From contig QZKS01000046.1 of the NCBI GenBank assembly GCA_003599865.1, forward strand, positions 1 through 44,140: DNA of 44,140 nucleotides. The letters run 5' to 3'. The notes under the pieces were generated by a model. The model saw only the letters and a program-made list of their open reading frames with translations, searched no databases and was not told the DNA's origin. Shown here one piece after another: positions 9,384 through 17,505 of this stretch (position 1 is the stretch's first letter; each line of letters starts with the position of its first letter). The position numbers were made by a program, and so were the translations under genes. The DNA comes from Desulfobacteraceae bacterium (GTDB lineage Bacteria; Desulfobacterota; Desulfobacteria; Desulfobacterales; SURF-7).

Positions 9384-10634
9384 CTACAGAATTTCAATGG
9401 CGCATGCCATGGAAACACCGCCGCCGCCGCAAAGCGTGGCAAGCCCAAGGGATTTTCCGCGGTTTTTCAGGGCATACATCAGTGTGGTCATGATCCTTGC
9501 GCCGGTCGATCCCACCGGGTGCCCCAGACCGATGCCGGAACCATTGACATTGGTGATTTCCCGGTTCAGGCCCAGTTCCTTTTCACATCCGATATACTGG
9601 GCGGCGAACGCCTCGTTCACCTCAACCAGCTCGAAGTCTTTGATTTTCAATCCGCTGCGTTGCATGAGCTGTTTCACGGCAGGCACCGGTGAAACACCCA
9701 TAACGGAAGGATGACATCCACCCATACCGGTTGCCACGATCCTGGCAAGCGGTTTGAGTCCCAGTTCTTTGGCTTTATCCGCAGACATCAGAATCATCCC
9801 GGTGGACCCGTCGTTCAAACCGCTCGAGTTGCCGGCTGTGACCTTGCCGGTCTTGGGTATAAAAGCAGGAGGAAGGGATTGAAGATTTTCAAGGGTCAGC
9901 CCGGGCCGGAAGTGCTCATCTTTTTTAAAAACAATCGGCGGTTTTTTCCGCTGCGGAACCTCAAGGGGAACAATCTCATCGGCAAACGAGCCGTCGCTGT
10001 TTGCCCGTTCCGCCTCATTGTGGCTGCGCAAGGCAACCGCATCCATTTCCTCCCGGCTGATTTTCCAGTGCTGGGCGATAAATTCGGCGGTATGTCCCAT
10101 GATGTAGGGCTTGCCCTTGAAATAACAAAGCGGGGCCTCCTCTGCATTCACCGGCCCGTCTTCCGGATTGGGCATTACATGGGAACCGCAGTGCAGCGCC
10201 CGGATCATGGTATCGACCATGGTCTGATCCTGAAGTCTTGCACCCCATCTGGCGGAAGGAACCGTATACGCCACACCGGACATATGCTCCACGCCGCCTG
10301 CAAGGATGACATCCGCCATGCCGGCCTGGATCATCGCCATGCCGGATATGGCGGCTTCCATACCGGAAATGCATACCCGATTGATGGTCACGGCTGTCTT
10401 GGATTCCGGAATCCCGGCCAGCAGTGCGGCGACCCTGGCCACATTCAAGGTATCCGCAGGCTCCAGACAGCATCCATACCGCACATCGTCAATCAGGTCC
10501 GGATCGATACCCGCCCGTTCAATCGCGCCTTTCATCGTAACCTTTGCAATATCCGCCGCGATCACATCCTTCAAGGTTCCGCCAAATGTACCAATCGCCG
10601 TCCGGCAGGCCGAAACAATCACCACATCTTTCAT
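9384..10634 (-). CDS. Acetyl-CoA acetyltransferase (thiolase)
   Basis: Type II thiolase: condenses two acetyl-CoA to acetoacetyl-CoA or, in reverse, cleaves 3-ketoacyl-CoA; cytoplasmic. The 416-aa protein has nucleophile Cys88 (NRVCISGMEAA), NEAFAAQ, GHPVGSTGAR with His372, and the acid/base Cys402 in LCGGGGVSMA. These are all the catalytic residues. The start at 10634 is chosen because AAAGGAG lies just upstream of this ATG (MKDVVIVSACRT), whereas an 18-residue upstream extension lacks a site and has no family match. A stand-alone unit: terminator downstream, no acyl-CoA genes next to it. Whether it serves biosynthesis (AtoB/PhaA-like) or beta-oxidation cannot be told here. Confidence 0.95.
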   Translation of the reverse strand: MKDVVIVSACRTAIGTFGGTLKDVIAADIAKVTMKGAIERAGIDPDLIDDVRYGCCLEPADTLNVARVAALLAGIPESKTAVTINRVCISGMEAAISGMAMIQAGMADVILAGGVEHMSGVAYTVPSARWGARLQDQTMVDTMIRALHCGSHVMPNPEDGPVNAEEAPLCYFKGKPYIMGHTAEFIAQHWKISREEMDAVALRSHNEAERANSDGSFADEIVPLEVPQRKKPPIVFKKDEHFRPGLTLENLQSLPPAFIPKTGKVTAGNSSGLNDGSTGMILMSADKAKELGLKPLARIVATGMGGCHPSVMGVSPVPAVKQLMQRSGLKIKDFELVEVNEAFAAQYIGCEKELGLNREITNVNGSGIGLGHPVGSTGARIMTTLMYALKNRGKSLGLATLCGGGGVSMACAIEIL

Positions 10635-10903
10635 GTCGCTCTCCTTTGATAAAATAATAACCCTATTAAAAAGCCGGATTCCGCGCAATTTCCCAGAAAC
10701 AACAACGTGTTCATATGGTGATTCATCCAGAATGAAAGATCACGACAGCGCAGAAACATAGCCCGTATACACCTGTAAAAAAACAAGCTCTTTACATAAA
10801 GCTTTTCACAACCGGGTGTCAAGAAAGGAATTTTCGGCATGAAAAAGCCGGTACAAACTCTCCAGTCAGCCCTTGCAGAGTTGCGACATCTGACATCAAA
10901 ATT

Positions 10904-11043
10904 CCCCCCTTTTTGAGGGGGGACACAGGGGGGTGTAAATTTCATAACCACACACCAGCCCCGCTCCATGAATAATTTTAAGACTTCGTCGTTCAAACTC
11001 ATGAATAAGGGCTCGTAAGCAAAAAACAGGGGGTGTAAAATTT
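10904..11043. repeat. C6/G6 hairpin and short direct repeat
   Basis: CCCCCC (10904-10909) can pair with GGGGGG at 10917-10922 or with a second G6 at 10928-10933. The stretch CAGGGGGGTGTAAATTT (10927-10943) recurs as CAGGGGGTGTAAAATTT about 100 bases later (11027-11043). It resembles small palindromic interspersed repeats. It sits inside the repeat-rich gap upstream of the thiolase gene and partly overlaps the inverted right-arm repeat at 10962-11000. Confidence 0.5.
10962..11000 (-). repeat. Right arm of palindromic repeat family, inverted copy
   Basis: Its reverse complement matches 12632-12670 in 37 of 39 bases. It belongs to the same palindromic repeat family as 11131-11173 and 12559-12670, but here the two arms are separated by about 130 bases of unrelated sequence. 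Confidence 0.8.
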
Positions 11044-11130
11044 AAAGAACGCTCTCAATGCTTCCCAAATATCGGAATCAAACAGCAGCCGGGAAATAAA
11101 ACTGTTTTTTGCCAACGATCCCTAATTCAT

Positions 11131-11173
11131 TCAGACAGTGAACGACTTCGCTATAAAATCATTCATTGCGCTA
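11131..11173 (-). repeat. 43-bp inverted repeat, left copy
   Basis: Reverse complement of 12559-12601 without a single mismatch over 43 bases. Together the copies frame 1.47 kb that contains one gene (11428-12159). No transposase is encoded between them. Confidence 0.88.
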
Positions 11174-11427
11174 AAACCGGGGAATATCCCCATTCAGAAT
11201 CTTTCGTTGTTTAAACTGGTAGCAAGGTAATCGTTGGCAAGGTGATAAATCTGAACCTTTTTCTATTTATGAGTCATTGTACTTATCGACCTTTATTTAG
11301 AGATATCCCAGCCCCAAAAATCTCCCCTGAAACCTTGACCCGTTCGTTTCCCTTTCCGGTTTAGGGTGCTGCTTTAGTTTGCTTTATTGGAGTTGGATAA
11401 AAATCTGGAACGCATTTCGAGTGGTTA

Positions 11428-12159
11428 TTACTGTTTATTTTGGAGGTTCTTAGATTCTATCCGGAGTACACCGCGGTAATAATCGATAAAATCATCCATG
11501 GGTTGAGTGAATTTGTCTTTAATGAATTGGTCTATTTTAATTTGGTAATTGCGAAAATATTTTAGAAAATCCTCTTTGTTGTTTATCTTATGATCGGAAA
11601 AAGATTTAAAATCACCTGTAGGTGCAAGTTTTTCCAATTTTCCCACTGTGACAGGGTTTGGGTCTAATAAAATAAGAGTTTCTAATGCTTGATAAAATTG
11701 TTTGTCGAGCTCATATCTTCTTTCACTTAGGTCATTGGCATTTTTTTGCATCAATTCTATCATATCAGTGGTTTCCTGATCTGTATTTGTTGGAAATATT
11801 TCTAAATCCTTTCCTATACGATTGGCAAAAATATGTTCCTGTAATAATAGCTGATTGCGATATAAATGAATAAATGTTTTTCTGAGCCCCACTAGTTCAC
11901 TAAAATTTTTCTGTTTTTTTTCAAGTTGTAATTTTGCCTGGAATTGACTCTGGCGTTGGTTTTCAGCCCTCAGTTTTCGTTCATTAATAAACATGTTTAC
12001 CAGGGCCATAAGCAGAACACCGGCCAAGGCAAAAAGAGCACTTGCATTTTCATACCAGAATCCTCGACCAGAAAGAATATCAAAAATTTTGTCCAGTTGA
12101 TCTTGGACCGTAACAGTTTTAAAAAAAGTTTCTGCTGGGATGATAAACGGTTCAGCCAT
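11428..12159 (-). CDS. Unknown membrane-anchored coiled-coil protein
   Basis: A 243-aa protein I do not recognise. One hydrophobic segment lies at about residues 38-58 (ASALFALAGVLLMALVNMF). It is followed by a charged, heptad-like stretch rich in Lys, Glu and Gln (about 60-90) and a mostly helical C-terminal half with many Asp/Asn/Lys. There is no signal peptide, enzyme motif or Cys cluster. The ATG is preceded by GAGGTGG at a good distance, so translation is likely. The gene is AT-rich compared with its neighbours and sits alone between perfect 43-bp inverted repeats, consistent with an acquired cargo gene. No function is proposed. Confidence 0.72.
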   Translation of the reverse strand: MAEPFIIPAETFFKTVTVQDQLDKIFDILSGRGFWYENASALFALAGVLLMALVNMFINERKLRAENQRQSQFQAKLQLEKKQKNFSELVGLRKTFIHLYRNQLLLQEHIFANRIGKDLEIFPTNTDQETTDMIELMQKNANDLSERRYELDKQFYQALETLILLDPNPVTVGKLEKLAPTGDFKSFSDHKINNKEDFLKYFRNYQIKIDQFIKDKFTQPMDDFIDYYRGVLRIESKNLQNKQ

Positions 12160-12317
12160 TGTCCACCTCTATTCTATAGGCTATAGGTTGTGGTGTCATG
12201 GTAGCATGGTCTGAATGATTACGAATTTATCATAGAGGTGTCAATCTTTTGTTGCAATTTTAAATACTATAAAAAATACCCCGCATCATCCACAGCTTGT
12301 TCTGTTCCATGGCAAAA

Positions 12318-12343
12318 GCGGAATGAATGATTTTATAGCGAAG
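12318..12343 (+). repeat. Partial left arm of the palindromic repeat family
   Basis: Matches 12561-12586 in 25 of 26 bases, same orientation. It is interrupted downstream by a different inverted repeat (12348-12420), as if one element had landed in another. Confidence 0.75.
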
Positions 12344-12347
12344 CCTT

Positions 12348-12420
12348 GTAGGATGCGCTTTTAAGCGCATCTTAAGAGGTTGAAATCAGATCAATCGGTG
12401 CGCTTGAAAGCACACCCTAC
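12348..12420. repeat. Palindromic GTAGG-TGCGCTT repeat
   Basis: 24-base arms at 12348-12371 and 12397-12420 are imperfect inverted copies, each with its own internal GCGCTT/AAGCGC symmetry. The type resembles common small interspersed palindromes (REP/BIME-like). It holds no gene. Confidence 0.65.
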
Positions 12421-12558
12421 CTGGCTACGATTTTTCCCCAGGATCGGTAATCACCACGATTACTATCCCTTTGTTATATTTCACAGCATCTTATGAACCT
12501 CAGCGCGATAATTTTTTCCAAATTGATGAAACCGGAAATGAGGATATTTTCCGGGAAA

Positions 12559-12681
12559 TAGCGCAATGAATGATTTTATAGCGAAGTCGTTCACTGTCTG
12601 AGCGGATAAGGGGGCAGTTTCCCTTATCCGCGAGTTTGAACGACGCAGTCTTAAAATTATTCATGAAGCGGTGTTCATTCT
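12559..12681 (+). repeat. Complete palindromic repeat (both arms joined)
   Basis: Left arm 12559-12601 and right arm 12632-12670 are imperfect inverted copies of each other, around a perfect inner stem GCGGATAAGGG / CCCTTATCCGC with loop GGCAGTTT. The whole could fold as a hairpin of more than 100 bases. It ends just upstream of the vapBC promoter. This is the only copy in the window in which the two arms are contiguous. Confidence 0.8.
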
Positions 12682-12733
12682 AAAACGATTTCAAGGGAGA
12701 TCCCTTTCGCAACAAGACCGTATGAATAAATAT

Positions 12734-12785
12734 TTGACAAATCAAACACCTTACCCTATTGTAAGGACATCGCTATTTGGTAAGG
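12734..12785 (+). promoter_or_regulatory. vapBC promoter with overlapping operator-like repeat
   Basis: TTGACA (12734-12739), 17 bases, then TATTGT (12757-12762). The inverted repeat CCTTAC-6-GTAAGG (12749-12766) covers the -10 box, and a third GTAAGG half-site (12780-12785) overlaps the vapB ribosome site AAGGAG. AbrB-type antitoxins autoregulate by binding such repeats, so this is the probable VapB/VapBC operator (inference). Confidence 0.62.
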
Positions 12786-12793
12786 AGACTTAT

Positions 12794-13036
12794 ATGATTA
12801 CCGCAACGGTTACAAGCAAAGGTCAAATTACGATCCCCAAAGACATCCGGGATCAACTTAAAATCCAGGCAGGCGACAGGATTCATTTTTTTATCGATAA
12901 TTCTACCGGAACAGTGACATTTTTGCCGGTTAAAACAAACGTAAGAGAGCTTAAAGGAATCGTACCAAAACCCCAAAAACCGATCTCAATAAGTGATATG
13001 AATGAAGCGATTCAGGCTGGTGGAAGCAAGATATGA
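12794..13036 (+). CDS. vapB: VapB-type antitoxin (SpoVT/AbrB DNA-binding family)
   Basis: An 80-aa antitoxin. The N-terminal 45 residues form the AbrB swapped-hairpin domain (TVTSKGQITIPKDIRDQL, then GDRIHFFID), which binds operator DNA. The C-terminal tail (KPISISDMNEAIQAGG) would wrap the toxin. The start at 12794 follows AAGGAG at eight bases; an upstream in-frame extension of 41 codons starts inside the repeat element and looks non-coding. Its stop overlaps the vapC start by four bases (ATGA), the usual coupling in toxin-antitoxin pairs. Expected to repress its own promoter and neutralise VapC. Confidence 0.9.
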   Translation: MITATVTSKGQITIPKDIRDQLKIQAGDRIHFFIDNSTGTVTFLPVKTNVRELKGIVPKPQKPISISDMNEAIQAGGSKI

Positions 13037-13431
13037 TTGGAATCGATACAAATGTCTTGGTGCGTTACCTCGCCCAGGATGATCCGGATCAAACCAGGAT
13101 CGCGACCGAATTAATAGAAAACAAATGCAGTGAAACAGATCCTGCCTTCATCAATCATATCGTTTTATGCGAAACCGTATGGGTTCTTGAAAGACTTTAT
13201 GATGTAAAGAAATCGCTGATAGCTGAAATTTTAGAAAAAATTTTAAATACGGAACAGTTTAAAATCCATATGATCGATATTGTTTGGAGGGCACTTCAAG
13301 AATTCAAACTGAACAATAAAGTTGATTTTGCCGACTGCCTTTTATCCCGGATTAATACGGAAAATGGCTGCATGGAAACGGTAACTTTTGATCAGGCAGC
13401 AGCCGAAACCGCCGGATACAGCCTATTATGA
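13033..13431 (+). CDS. vapC: VapC-type toxin, PIN-domain ribonuclease
   Basis: A 132-aa PIN-domain protein, the endoribonuclease toxin of the pair; family members cut tRNA or rRNA when freed from the antitoxin. The four acidic positions are visible: Asp5 (GIDTNVLV), Glu47 (CETVWVL), Asp98 (VDFADCL, with Asp101) and Asp120 (TFDQ). It therefore looks catalytically intact and is full length. Translation is coupled to vapB through the ATGA overlap. Direct repeats 12647-12679 and 13459-13491 bracket the pair. The RNA target cannot be told from sequence. Confidence 0.92.
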   Translation: MIGIDTNVLVRYLAQDDPDQTRIATELIENKCSETDPAFINHIVLCETVWVLERLYDVKKSLIAEILEKILNTEQFKIHMIDIVWRALQEFKLNNKVDFADCLLSRINTENGCMETVTFDQAAAETAGYSLL

Positions 13432-13458
13432 AGAGAAAACAGGATTCGTGAACACGGT

Positions 13459-13491
13459 AGTCTTACAATGATTCATGGAGCGGTGTTCATT
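13459..13491 (+). repeat. Right-arm repeat copy downstream of vapC
   Basis: Matches 12647-12679 in 30 of 33 bases, same orientation, 812 bases away. The two copies bracket vapBC. It lies 28 bases past the vapC stop and just before the end of the convergent 93-aa gene. Confidence 0.78.
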
Positions 13492-13499
13492 AACGGTCA

Positions 13500-13781
13500 T
13501 CAGGTGAGGTCATGTTTCAGGTTCCCCATGGCCTTCACAATATCCAATATTGCCTCATGCATGCCTTCGGCACCGGCATCTTGTTTTGATTTTCCTTTTT
13601 TCGTAATCCTACCCTGAACCCTGGATTTGATATTTTTCAAATTTTGAGCATGTATTTCAAACTGCAAGCGATGTTCTTCCTTCATGTTGTCAATGCAATC
13701 GGAATCCAATTGGGATATGAGTTGATCGGCCTCAGCCATCAATTGCTCAATCGTCTTTGATTCTGCTAATTTATTGGTCAT
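13500..13781 (-). CDS. Small helical hypothetical protein
   Basis: A 93-aa protein, unrecognised. It is almost entirely charged and helical (KTIEQLMAEADQLISQL, EEHRLQFEIHAQNLKNIKSRV), with a basic GRITKKGKSKQ linker and a C-terminal helix. There is no membrane segment or metal motif. The ribosome site AAAGGAGG is very strong and lies before two adjacent ATGs (13784 and 13781); the second has the better six-base spacing. A sigma-54-like element at 13880-13895 points towards it from about 100 bases upstream. The gene converges on vapBC but shows no sign of belonging to that pair. Confidence 0.65.
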   Translation of the reverse strand: MTNKLAESKTIEQLMAEADQLISQLDSDCIDNMKEEHRLQFEIHAQNLKNIKSRVQGRITKKGKSKQDAGAEGMHEAILDIVKAMGNLKHDLT

Positions 13782-13879
13782 CATGTGCCTCCTTTCCGTA
13801 AATCCTTGTCGGTCTCAGGATTCATCCCTTCTCTAAAACCGGCAGTTATATTGTATATGGGAATCGATACTTTTTATAT

Positions 13880-13903
13880 TTCAATCTTTGTGCCAGGTTT
13901 CCA
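13880..13903 (-). promoter_or_regulatory. Sigma-54-like element, half of a perfect 24-bp inverted repeat
   Basis: On the reverse strand it reads TGGCAC-N5-TTGAA (13895 to 13880), close to the -24/-12 consensus TGGCAC-N5-TTGCW except for A in the -12 GC. The full 24 bases recur as a perfect inverted copy at 14317-14340. The downstream target would be the small helical gene, whose start is about 100 bases away. Confidence 0.4.
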
Positions 13904-13962
13904 TCACGCACGGCAGTGTTATGATACTACTGATTTTTTTTGCGATAACGGGTTTGATATGG

Positions 13963-14065
13963 ATCAACCCTTTTCGTATTCCGATTTGGAACACCCCTAT
14001 ACAATAACGTCTTTGAATCCGAATACTACATCTGATAAACGCCATTTTGGCATAGACAGTATTGG
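13963..14065. repeat. Degenerate interspersed repeat, copy 1
   Basis: About 100 bases share several blocks in the same order with 19796-19895: a CTTTTC...CCGATTTGGAA block, a CTTTRRATYCRRATA block and a GCC.TTTTGGCATAG block. No gene is seen in it. The rest of the 13785-14481 gap carries the 24-bp inverted repeat and no convincing gene. Confidence 0.5.
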
Positions 14066-14316
14066 CGTGGTCAAAAGATGGATCCAAACAATACATTCTG
14101 TTTCGGGTTGAGTATGGTAAGGTTTCCGCACCGTATTATCAGGCAGCATGTTTTATCACCCGGATCACCTCATGCAGATTGACGGGACCTCCTTCCCGGT
14201 CAGTATCCGGAGTGAACTCCGCGATGATCAATTCCATACCGGGACGCAACCGGTTTTGGGGAATAGCAGACGTCATCGAAAGGTTTGTCTGAGGACAAGC
14301 TCGTGACCCTGAATGT

Positions 14317-14340
14317 TGGAAACCTGGCACAAAGATTGAA
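14317..14340 (+). promoter_or_regulatory. Sigma-54-like element upstream of gpmA, second half of the inverted repeat
   Basis: TGGCAC (14325-14330), AAAGA, TTGAA (14336-14340) on the forward strand, an exact inverted copy of 13880-13903. If used, transcription would start near 14352, about 130 bases before the gpmA ATG. The -12 box has GA instead of the usual GC, which lowers confidence. Confidence 0.4.
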
Positions 14341-14481
14341 CTTATAAAAAAGCATAAAAAGCAGCAAATGTCCGCAAACACAAAAAGAAGAACCGCCTGC
14401 CGATGATTTTCTCAGGGTTCGCAGGAGCTGCGGACCGGTTCGGCAGTAATCCATTCCTTTCAGAATCATTGAGGTGCCGTA

Positions 14482-15267
14482 ATGACAAGTCTGGTACTCC
14501 TTAGACATGGTGAGAGTATTTATAACCAAGAGAACCGTTTCACCGGATGGGCGGACGCGGACCTCTCGGAAAAAGGAATTCAGGAAGCAAAGCAGGCCGG
14601 AAAAATCTTGAAAAAGGTGGGATACTCCTTTAATGCGGCCTTTGCCTCCGTGCTCAAACGGGCGATCCGGACCCTGTGGATCGTCAAGGATGAGATGGAT
14701 CTTATGTGGTTACCGGTTACCATCTCATGGCGATTGAATGAACGGCACTATGGCGCCCTGCAAGGTCTGAACAAGACGGAAACGGCTGCAAAATATGGTG
14801 AGGCAAAGGTCCTGAAATGGAGAAGAAGTTTTGATATCCGGCCGCCAAAACTGAAAAAAACGGATCAACGATACGCAGGCAATAACCCCATGTATAAAGA
14901 CCTCGACAGCAAAGATATTCCATTGACGGAAAGCCTGAAAGATACGATGGAGCGGATTCTCCCTTACTGGCACGGGGTCATAGCGCCGCTGATTCTCTCA
15001 GATCAACGGGTCATCATCGCCGCTCACGGAAACACCATCCGGGCTCTGATCAAATATCTCGACAGTGTATCGGATTTCGATATAATGGATATCGATATTC
15101 CCATGGGAATTCCACTGATCTACGAACTGGATGAAAGCCTGAAACCAATTCAACATTACTATCTGGATGATCCGGGTAAGATCAAGCAGGCCACCCGGAA
15201 AATGGCCCTGCAGGAAAAAAGGTATGATATTTCTCTTCCCCCTATTCAATGGCGAAGATCCGGATAA
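14482..15267 (+). CDS. gpmA: 2,3-bisphosphoglycerate-dependent phosphoglycerate mutase
   Basis: Interconverts 3- and 2-phosphoglycerate in glycolysis/gluconeogenesis; cytoplasmic. The 261-aa protein has the histidine-phosphatase signature LLRHGES with phospho-His9, [15 protein letters not shown] (18-32), Glu87 in [11 protein letters not shown], and the second catalytic His182 in [10 protein letters not shown]. Length and motifs fit the dPGM subfamily rather than generic phosphatases. A ribosome site GAGGTGCC lies seven bases before the ATG. The 3' end overlaps the convergent PTS enzyme I gene by 22 bases. The pairing with a PEP-using enzyme on the opposite strand is suggestive but may be accidental. 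Confidence 0.94.
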   Translation: MTSLVLLRHGESIYNQENRFTGWADADLSEKGIQEAKQAGKILKKVGYSFNAAFASVLKRAIRTLWIVKDEMDLMWLPVTISWRLNERHYGALQGLNKTETAAKYGEAKVLKWRRSFDIRPPKLKKTDQRYAGNNPMYKDLDSKDIPLTESLKDTMERILPYWHGVIAPLILSDQRVIIAAHGNTIRALIKYLDSVSDFDIMDIDIPMGIPLIYELDESLKPIQHYYLDDPGKIKQATRKMALQEKRYDISLPPIQWRRSG

Positions 15268-17063
15268 ACACATGGCCCGCCCCGTATCAATACACCCAAC
15301 CCTGCTTCGAGAAGGGCGTTGTTGAGCAGATCGACAATGCCGGTTTCATTCTCTACAGTAAGCGCCTGTCCGGAAATCACTTGAGCCTGTTGCTTGGTAA
15401 AGCTCCGGATGGTCCATTTGACACGCGCAAGGGAGGAGGGATTCATACTCAGCGAATCGACTCCCATGCCCAGCAACAAAAGAGCGGATGCCGGATCACC
15501 TGCCATTTCACCGCATACACCGACGGTTTTTTTTTGGCAATGCGCTCTCGCGACGATATCATGGATGACATGGATTACGGCTGGATGGAGGTTGTCGTAA
15601 AAGCCCTGAACGCGCGGATTGTTTCTATCCACAGCCAAAAGATACTGGGTAAGGTCGTTCGTTCCGATGGAAAAAAAATCCACCCGTTCCGACAGAGCGG
15701 CAATGGAATAGACGGCCGAAGGCACTTCAATCATGGCACCCAATTGAGGCTTTGTTGCGGTATGGCCTTCCGCCATCAACTCCTGATAGGCTCTCTCTAT
15801 CAGATCAACCGTTTCATCAATCTCACTTACCCTGCTGATCATGGGGAAAATGACTTGCAGATTGTCAAGCCCGAAATTGGCTCGAAGCAAAGCCCGAAGC
15901 TGGGTCAGAAAGATTTCGGGATGATCGAGCGTAAAGCGGATTCCTCGCCAGCCAAGAAACGGATTGGCTTCATTGATGGAAAAAAATGGCAGGGCTTTAT
16001 CGGCGCCCGTATCAAGCGTTCGAATGATCACCGGCTTGGGTAAAAATGTTTGAAGCAGATTGCGGTATAGTCGATACTGCTCATCTTCCGTGGGAAGCGT
16101 TTTGCGTGATATAAAAAAAAATTCCGTTCGATAGAGACCCACCCCCTCATACTTCGGGGCGGTTATCGACAAATCATCGGCGCCGATTCCGATATTCACA
16201 AGCAGTGGAATCCGGACACCGTCCGTAGTTTCGGCAGGCAGATCGCTCAACATTTCAAGTTGCGCGGACATAGCCTGCCCTTCCAATAGGCATTGCTCGA
16301 ATTCAACCAGATCCGAAGGTGATGGGTTAATATAGATACTTCCCTGATTCCCGTCGACAACCACGTTGCAGCCCTCCAAATCATCCATCGATAGATCGGT
16401 CAACCCCATGACGGCGGGAATTCCAAGTGCCCGGGCCATGATTGCAATATGAGATAAAGCCGATCCGTTTCGGCAGATGATGCCGGCCAACAAGTCCCGC
16501 GGAACACTGGAAATTTCAGCCAGACTGAGTTCCGTACCCGCCAGAATGCACCGTTTGGGATAGCTTCCCGCGGCCGGTGCTTCTCTCTGCAAATGACTCA
16601 GAATATGCCGCCCGACATTGCGGATATCTTCCGCTTTTGCGGCGATATAAGGGTCTTCAATCCGCTCAAAAACCCGCACCAGTTCCCGAATACTGTCACT
16701 CAGCGCATCCCGCGCCCATTGTCCGGCGCGAATCCGTGCGATTGTTTCCGAATTCAGCTTGCCGGAATCGAGCATCAATATATAAACATCAAACAGAGCC
16801 AGAACCTCGCGGGGCAGATGGGTACTCATGCGTTCCCGGCTTGATCGTAATTCCTGTTTCGCCATGGTAACGGCCACCTGGAAAACGGCTTCTTCAGCAT
16901 CCCTGTCAATGGCTTTATGATCCGGTATCGAATGCAGCTTTGCGGGTTCAACCGGCGTAATGATGCCGATGGCGATTCCCGGAGAGCATGAAATCCCCCG
17001 TATTACCACTGTTTCATTATAGTTGCCGCCTGCCTGTCTGAAATTGCTGCATCCCAACGCCAT
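15246..17063 (-). CDS. ptsI: Phosphoenolpyruvate-protein phosphotransferase (PTS enzyme I)
   Basis: Takes phosphate from PEP and passes it to HPr; cytoplasmic. In this 605-aa protein the N-terminal PEP-utiliser part covers about 20-245 with phospho-His205 ([15 protein letters not shown]). The barrel covers about 270-560 with Arg313 (LYRTEF), Arg348 (RTLDTGADK), GTNDLTQY (467-474) and the acid Cys517 (GVCGEMAGD). There is no N-terminal GAF domain, so it is enzyme I rather than PtsP. HPr and EII genes are not in the window. The ATG at 17063 has GGAG seven bases upstream and lies 47 bases inside the preceding receiver gene. The first 18 residues are an extension beyond the usual enzyme I start, so a later GTG remains possible. 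Translational coupling to the receiver gene is likely. Confidence 0.92.
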   Translation of the reverse strand: MALGCSNFRQAGGNYNETVVIRGISCSPGIAIGIITPVEPAKLHSIPDHKAIDRDAEEAVFQVAVTMAKQELRSSRERMSTHLPREVLALFDVYILMLDSGKLNSETIARIRAGQWARDALSDSIRELVRVFERIEDPYIAAKAEDIRNVGRHILSHLQREAPAAGSYPKRCILAGTELSLAEISSVPRDLLAGIICRNGSALSHIAIMARALGIPAVMGLTDLSMDDLEGCNVVVDGNQGSIYINPSPSDLVEFEQCLLEGQAMSAQLEMLSDLPAETTDGVRIPLLVNIGIGADDLSITAPKYEGVGLYRTEFFFISRKTLPTEDEQYRLYRNLLQTFLPKPVIIRTLDTGADKALPFFSINEANPFLGWRGIRFTLDHPEIFLTQLRALLRANFGLDNLQVIFPMISRVSEIDETVDLIERAYQELMAEGHTATKPQLGAMIEVPSAVYSIAALSERVDFFSIGTNDLTQYLLAVDRNNPRVQGFYDNLHPAVIHVIHDIVARAHCQKKTVGVCGEMAGDPASALLLLGMGVDSLSMNPSSLARVKWTIRSFTKQQAQVISGQALTVENETGIVDLLNNALLEAGLGVLIRGGPCVYPDLRH

Positions 17064-17505
17064 CCTGCTTCTCCAATACCGGCGGAAGATAATTTTTTTC
17101 CAACTCCCTGTTCGCTTTATGCATTTCCACTTTTTGACCGGAAGATGGGGAGCCCATCAATCCGGTTACAGCCTGGTTAATCGCTTTGCGCGTAAACGGT
17201 TTGGATACTATTAAATCGACATGTTTGCACTTGTTCTGCCGATATTCGGCATTAATTGCTTCACCCGTAATCATAATCACCGGCGTAAGGGGTGATTTCT
17301 GCTTGATTCGTTTGGCCAGAATCGATCCATCCATCACCGGCATGTTGCAATCCGTGGTAACGAGGTCAAAGGGTTTTTCAGAAAACAGCCTCAATGCTTC
17401 GTAACCATTTACGACAGCCGTGACCTCATGTCCTGTGCTTACGAGCAAAGCCGACAGGAGTTCGCGCATCATCAGGTCATCATCTGCGATTAGAATTCTT
17501 GCCAT
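17017..17505 (-). CDS. Single-domain response regulator (receiver protein)
   Basis: A 162-aa CheY-like protein. The receiver covers about residues 2-120 with the acidic pair in ILIADDD, phospho-acceptor Asp in VTTDCNMPVMDGS, Thr in MITGE and Lys in IVSKPFTRKA. A 40-residue Gln/Lys-rich tail without an output domain follows. The start at 17505 is set by AAAGGAG nine bases upstream. It overlaps the upstream 68-aa gene by 26 bases and the downstream enzyme I gene by 47 bases, so the three are one operon. It could act as a phosphate sink or protein-interaction switch; the partner kinase is not identifiable here. Confidence 0.9.
   Translation of the reverse strand: MARILIADDDLMMRELLSALLVSTGHEVTAVVNGYEALRLFSEKPFDLVTTDCNMPVMDGSILAKRIKQKSPLTPVIMITGEAINAEYRQNKCKHVDLIVSKPFTRKAINQAVTGLMGSPSSGQKVEMHKANRELEKNYLPPVLEKQDGVGMQQFQTGRRQL

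Noticed and set aside
9711-10649. 312-codon forward frame opposite thiolase
   Set aside because: Low-complexity His/Arg/Gly-rich translation typical of an antisense frame; thiolase is certain.
10631-11002. 123-codon reverse frame upstream of thiolase
   Set aside because: Runs through the C6/G6 hairpin and the repeat arm and overlaps the thiolase start; no ribosome site or family.
10904-13491. CRISPR array in the repeat-rich patch
   Set aside because: Repeats are palindromic, irregularly spaced and in both orientations; no regular spacers and no cas genes.
13785-14111. 108-codon forward frame downstream of the 93-aa gene's start
   Set aside because: Covers the degenerate repeat and one arm of the 24-bp inverted repeat; similar translated blocks at 19.8 kb come from the DNA repeat, not from a protein family.
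14139-14381. Possible protein remnant on the reverse strand (LRPGMELIIAEFTPDTDREGG...)
   Set aside because: The segment reads like real protein, but the frame starts within the inverted repeat and I recognise no family; insufficient for a pseudogene call.
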